7,283 nucleotides of DNA from CAZDML01 sp964506645 (lineage in GTDB: Bacteria > Elusimicrobiota > Elusimicrobia > 2-01-FULL-59-12), in NCBI GenBank assembly GCA_964506645.1, contig CAZDML010000104.1, forward strand, positions 1 through 7,283. Reading direction: 5' to 3'. The notes under the pieces were generated by a model. That model made no database searches. It was not told the origin of the DNA and worked only from the letters and a program-made list of their open reading frames with translations. This document shows positions 5,737 through 7,283 of this stretch, piece after piece. The position numbers and the translations under genes are program-made. The number at the start of each line of letters is the position of its first letter. Position 1 is the first letter of the stretch.

Positions 5737-7263
5737 TTACTCCCACTCAATCGTGGCCGGAGGTTTGGATGAAATATCGTAAACGACCCGATTGATACCA
5801 CGCACTTCATTAATGATCCGGCTCGACATCTTCGCCAGGACCTCGTAAGGTATTTTCACCCAATCGGCGGTCATACCGTCGGTGGAATCCACCGCGCGAA
5901 TGGCGATGGCGTTTTCATAGGTCCGCTCGTCTCCCATCACCCCCACAGAGTTCACAGGAAGAAGCACTGCAAAAGCCTGCCACATCGTATTGTAGAGCCC
6001 AGCCGCACGAATTTCTTGTTCCACAATGTAATCGGATTTACGAACGAGCTCGAGTCCTTCTCGGGTAATCGCCCCCAGCACGCGCACCGCTAACCCCGGA
6101 CCGGGAAACGGATGGCGTTTCAATATTTCTTCTGGGATCCCGAGCTCTTTGCCCAACTCACGAACTTCGTCTTTGAAGAGGAAGCGCAACGGTTCAATGA
6201 GTTTCATCTTCATCTTTTCCGGCAAGCCGCCGACGTTGTGGTGAGTTTTGATGGTCGCGGAGGGACCTTTCACAGACACGGACTCAATAACGTCTGGATA
6301 CAGCGTGCCTTGGACAAGATACTCCACCGGGCCGATCTTCTTGGCTTCATCATCAAAGACCGAGATAAATTCATTGCCAATAATTTTTCGTTTCCGCTCG
6401 GGATCGGTGACGCCGGCAAGCGCCGACAGAAAACGATCCGTGGCATCGATAATCTTAAGTTCCCCTTTAAAGCGTTTCTTAAAAACGGTTTCAATGCGTT
6501 CCTGTTCACCGTGACGCAGCAGGCCGTTGTTCACAAAGATGCAGGTGAGTTGTTTGCCAATGGCTTTATCCATGAGAGCGGCGACCACCGAGGAGTCAAC
6601 GCCACCCGACATGGCGCAAATCGCGTGACCGTCTCCAACCTGAGCCCGAATGGCTTTCACCTGAGACTCTACGAACGATTCCATCGTCCATGTGGGCTTC
6701 TCTTTACAGACATTCGTGAGGAAATTGTGAAGTAGCTTTGCGCCGTTCGGGGTATGCTTCACTTCGGGGTGAAATTGCACGCCGTAAAACTTTGATTCCA
6801 GATGAGCGATAGCGGCGAAAGGACTGTTCTTGGAATGAGCGAGCCGAACAAAGCCAGAGGGCAATTCATCCGCCGCGTCCCCGTGACTCATCCAGACCGG
6901 CATTTCTTTCGTCGACTTATCAAAAAGACCATCCACATGATCGATGGCAATATCCGCATAGCCGTATTCCCGATGGGACGCTTTCTTTACCTTGCCGCCA
7001 AAGTGTTCTGTCATAAGCTGCATGCCGTAGCAGATGCCTAACACCGGCACGCCGATCTCCCAAATCTTGGGGTCAGGACGCGGCGCATCGGCCTGATAGA
7101 CGCTGGAAGGACCGCCGGAAAGGATGATTCCCTTCGGTTCACGCTTTTTGATTTCCTCAGACGTGGTACGGAACGGCAGAATTTCACAGTAAACTTTCGC
7201 CTCACGCACACGACGTGCAATGAGTTGAGTGTACTGGCTGCCGAAGTCGAGGATAACAATCAT
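5737..7263 (-). CDS. guaA: GMP synthase (glutamine-hydrolysing), two-domain, full length
   Basis: Makes GMP from XMP, ATP and glutamine in the cytoplasm, the last step of the guanine branch. The 508-residue protein has the usual family length and domain order. An N-terminal class I glutamine amidotransferase domain (about 1-190) carries GGPSSVY at 50-56, the nucleophile Cys78 in GICYGMQ, and His165/Glu167 in QFHPE. The ATP-pyrophosphatase domain follows, with its P-loop SGGVDSS at 219-225. The C-terminal dimerisation and XMP-binding part has HHNVGGLP (341-348), RHPFPGPGLAVR (383-394) and the typical ending at 489-508 with conserved DISSKPPATIEWE. The start is the ATG that gives the normal MIVILDFGSQY opening; no strong Shine-Dalgarno is visible in the 20 bases upstream. 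It is the first gene of the visible cluster and ends 1 nt before purC. No catalytic residue is missing and the frame is intact. Identification is very secure. Confidence 0.98.
   Translation of the reverse strand: MIVILDFGSQYTQLIARRVREAKVYCEILPFRTTSEEIKKREPKGIILSGGPSSVYQADAPRPDPKIWEIGVPVLGICYGMQLMTEHFGGKVKKASHREYGYADIAIDHVDGLFDKSTKEMPVWMSHGDAADELPSGFVRLAHSKNSPFAAIAHLESKFYGVQFHPEVKHTPNGAKLLHNFLTNVCKEKPTWTMESFVESQVKAIRAQVGDGHAICAMSGGVDSSVVAALMDKAIGKQLTCIFVNNGLLRHGEQERIETVFKKRFKGELKIIDATDRFLSALAGVTDPERKRKIIGNEFISVFDDEAKKIGPVEYLVQGTLYPDVIESVSVKGPSATIKTHHNVGGLPEKMKMKLIEPLRFLFKDEVRELGKELGIPEEILKRHPFPGPGLAVRVLGAITREGLELVRKSDYIVEQEIRAAGLYNTMWQAFAVLLPVNSVGVMGDERTYENAIAIRAVDSTDGMTADWVKIPYEVLAKMSSRIINEVRGINRVVYDISSKPPATIEWE
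5740..5744 (-). promoter_or_regulatory. purC ribosome binding site within the guaA stop region
   Basis: The minus strand reads GGGAG, TAAG, then ATG. The GGGAG covers the last guaA codons and TAA is the guaA stop. The 4 nt spacing is rather short. It supports the purC start at 5735 over the upstream in-frame ATG. Confidence 0.6.
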
Positions 7264-7283
7264 GATTTCTGTTATTTTCCCAT
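7264..7283 (-). other. Leader upstream of guaA, possibly the end of a preceding gene
   Basis: Only 20 nt are visible ahead of guaA. The minus strand reads ATGGGAAAATAACAGAAATC. A TAA at 7274-7272, 8 nt before the guaA start, would fit the end of another closely packed gene, but the frame cannot be established from so little sequence. No promoter or operator can be judged here. Confidence 0.25.

Noticed and set aside
5736..5810. N-terminal extension of PurC from the ATG at 5810
   Set aside because: The 25 extra residues are encoded inside the conserved guaA C-terminus and resemble no PurC start; the ATG at 5735 has a GGGAG and gives the expected N-terminus.
6112..6735. Plus-strand open frame of 207 codons opposite guaA
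   Set aside because: Codon-register shadow of the well-conserved ATP-pyrophosphatase region of guaA.
7264..7283. Purine riboswitch, PurR operator or promoter ahead of guaA
   Set aside because: Only 20 nt are available, too few to hold or to judge any such element.

Overview
The window is a gene-dense stretch of bacterial chromosome carrying one co-directional purine biosynthesis cluster. All genes lie on the minus strand, so transcription runs from high to low coordinates. The order is guaA (7263-5737), purC (5735-4845), a PurS gene with two tandem PurS domains (4838-4374), purL (4384-1958), purQ (1965-1207) and the first 403 codons of purF (1210 to the window edge at 1). There is almost no non-coding DNA: the junctions are +1, +6, -11, -8 and -4 nt, and only 20 nt lie upstream of guaA. 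This packing argues for a single polycistronic transcript with translational coupling. No promoter, terminator, riboswitch, RNA gene, mobile element or CRISPR array is visible.

In pathway terms, PurF makes phosphoribosylamine from PRPP and glutamine (committed step). PurS, PurL and PurQ form the three-part FGAM synthetase (fourth step). PurC makes SAICAR. GuaA converts XMP to GMP at the end of the guanine branch. Three of the enzymes use glutamine as nitrogen donor: GuaA and PurQ by class I Cys-His-Glu amidotransferase domains, PurF by an N-terminal-nucleophile domain. The other IMP-pathway genes (purD, purN/purT, purM, purE/purK, purB, purH) are not in the window and may flank it.

The most noteworthy item is the PurS protein. 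At 154 residues it is about twice the usual PurS length and contains two PurS units that align without gaps at an offset of 78 residues (21 of 64 identical by hand count). It is encoded just ahead of, and out of frame with, an 808-residue PurL. This looks intermediate between free dimeric PurS and the fused N-terminal domain of large, single-chain PurL.

Organism: a bacterium with moderate GC content, Shine-Dalgarno-type initiation, a separate PurS/PurL/PurQ system and an Fe-S-type PurF with a propeptide. The PurL signature around TWSEHCKHKTF reminds me of deltaproteobacterial or candidate-phylum (for example Omnitrophota-like) sequences. That placement is from memory and is weak. Apart from the PurS arrangement and the position of guaA, this is an ordinary housekeeping region; I do not see a novel defence, mobile or regulatory system.
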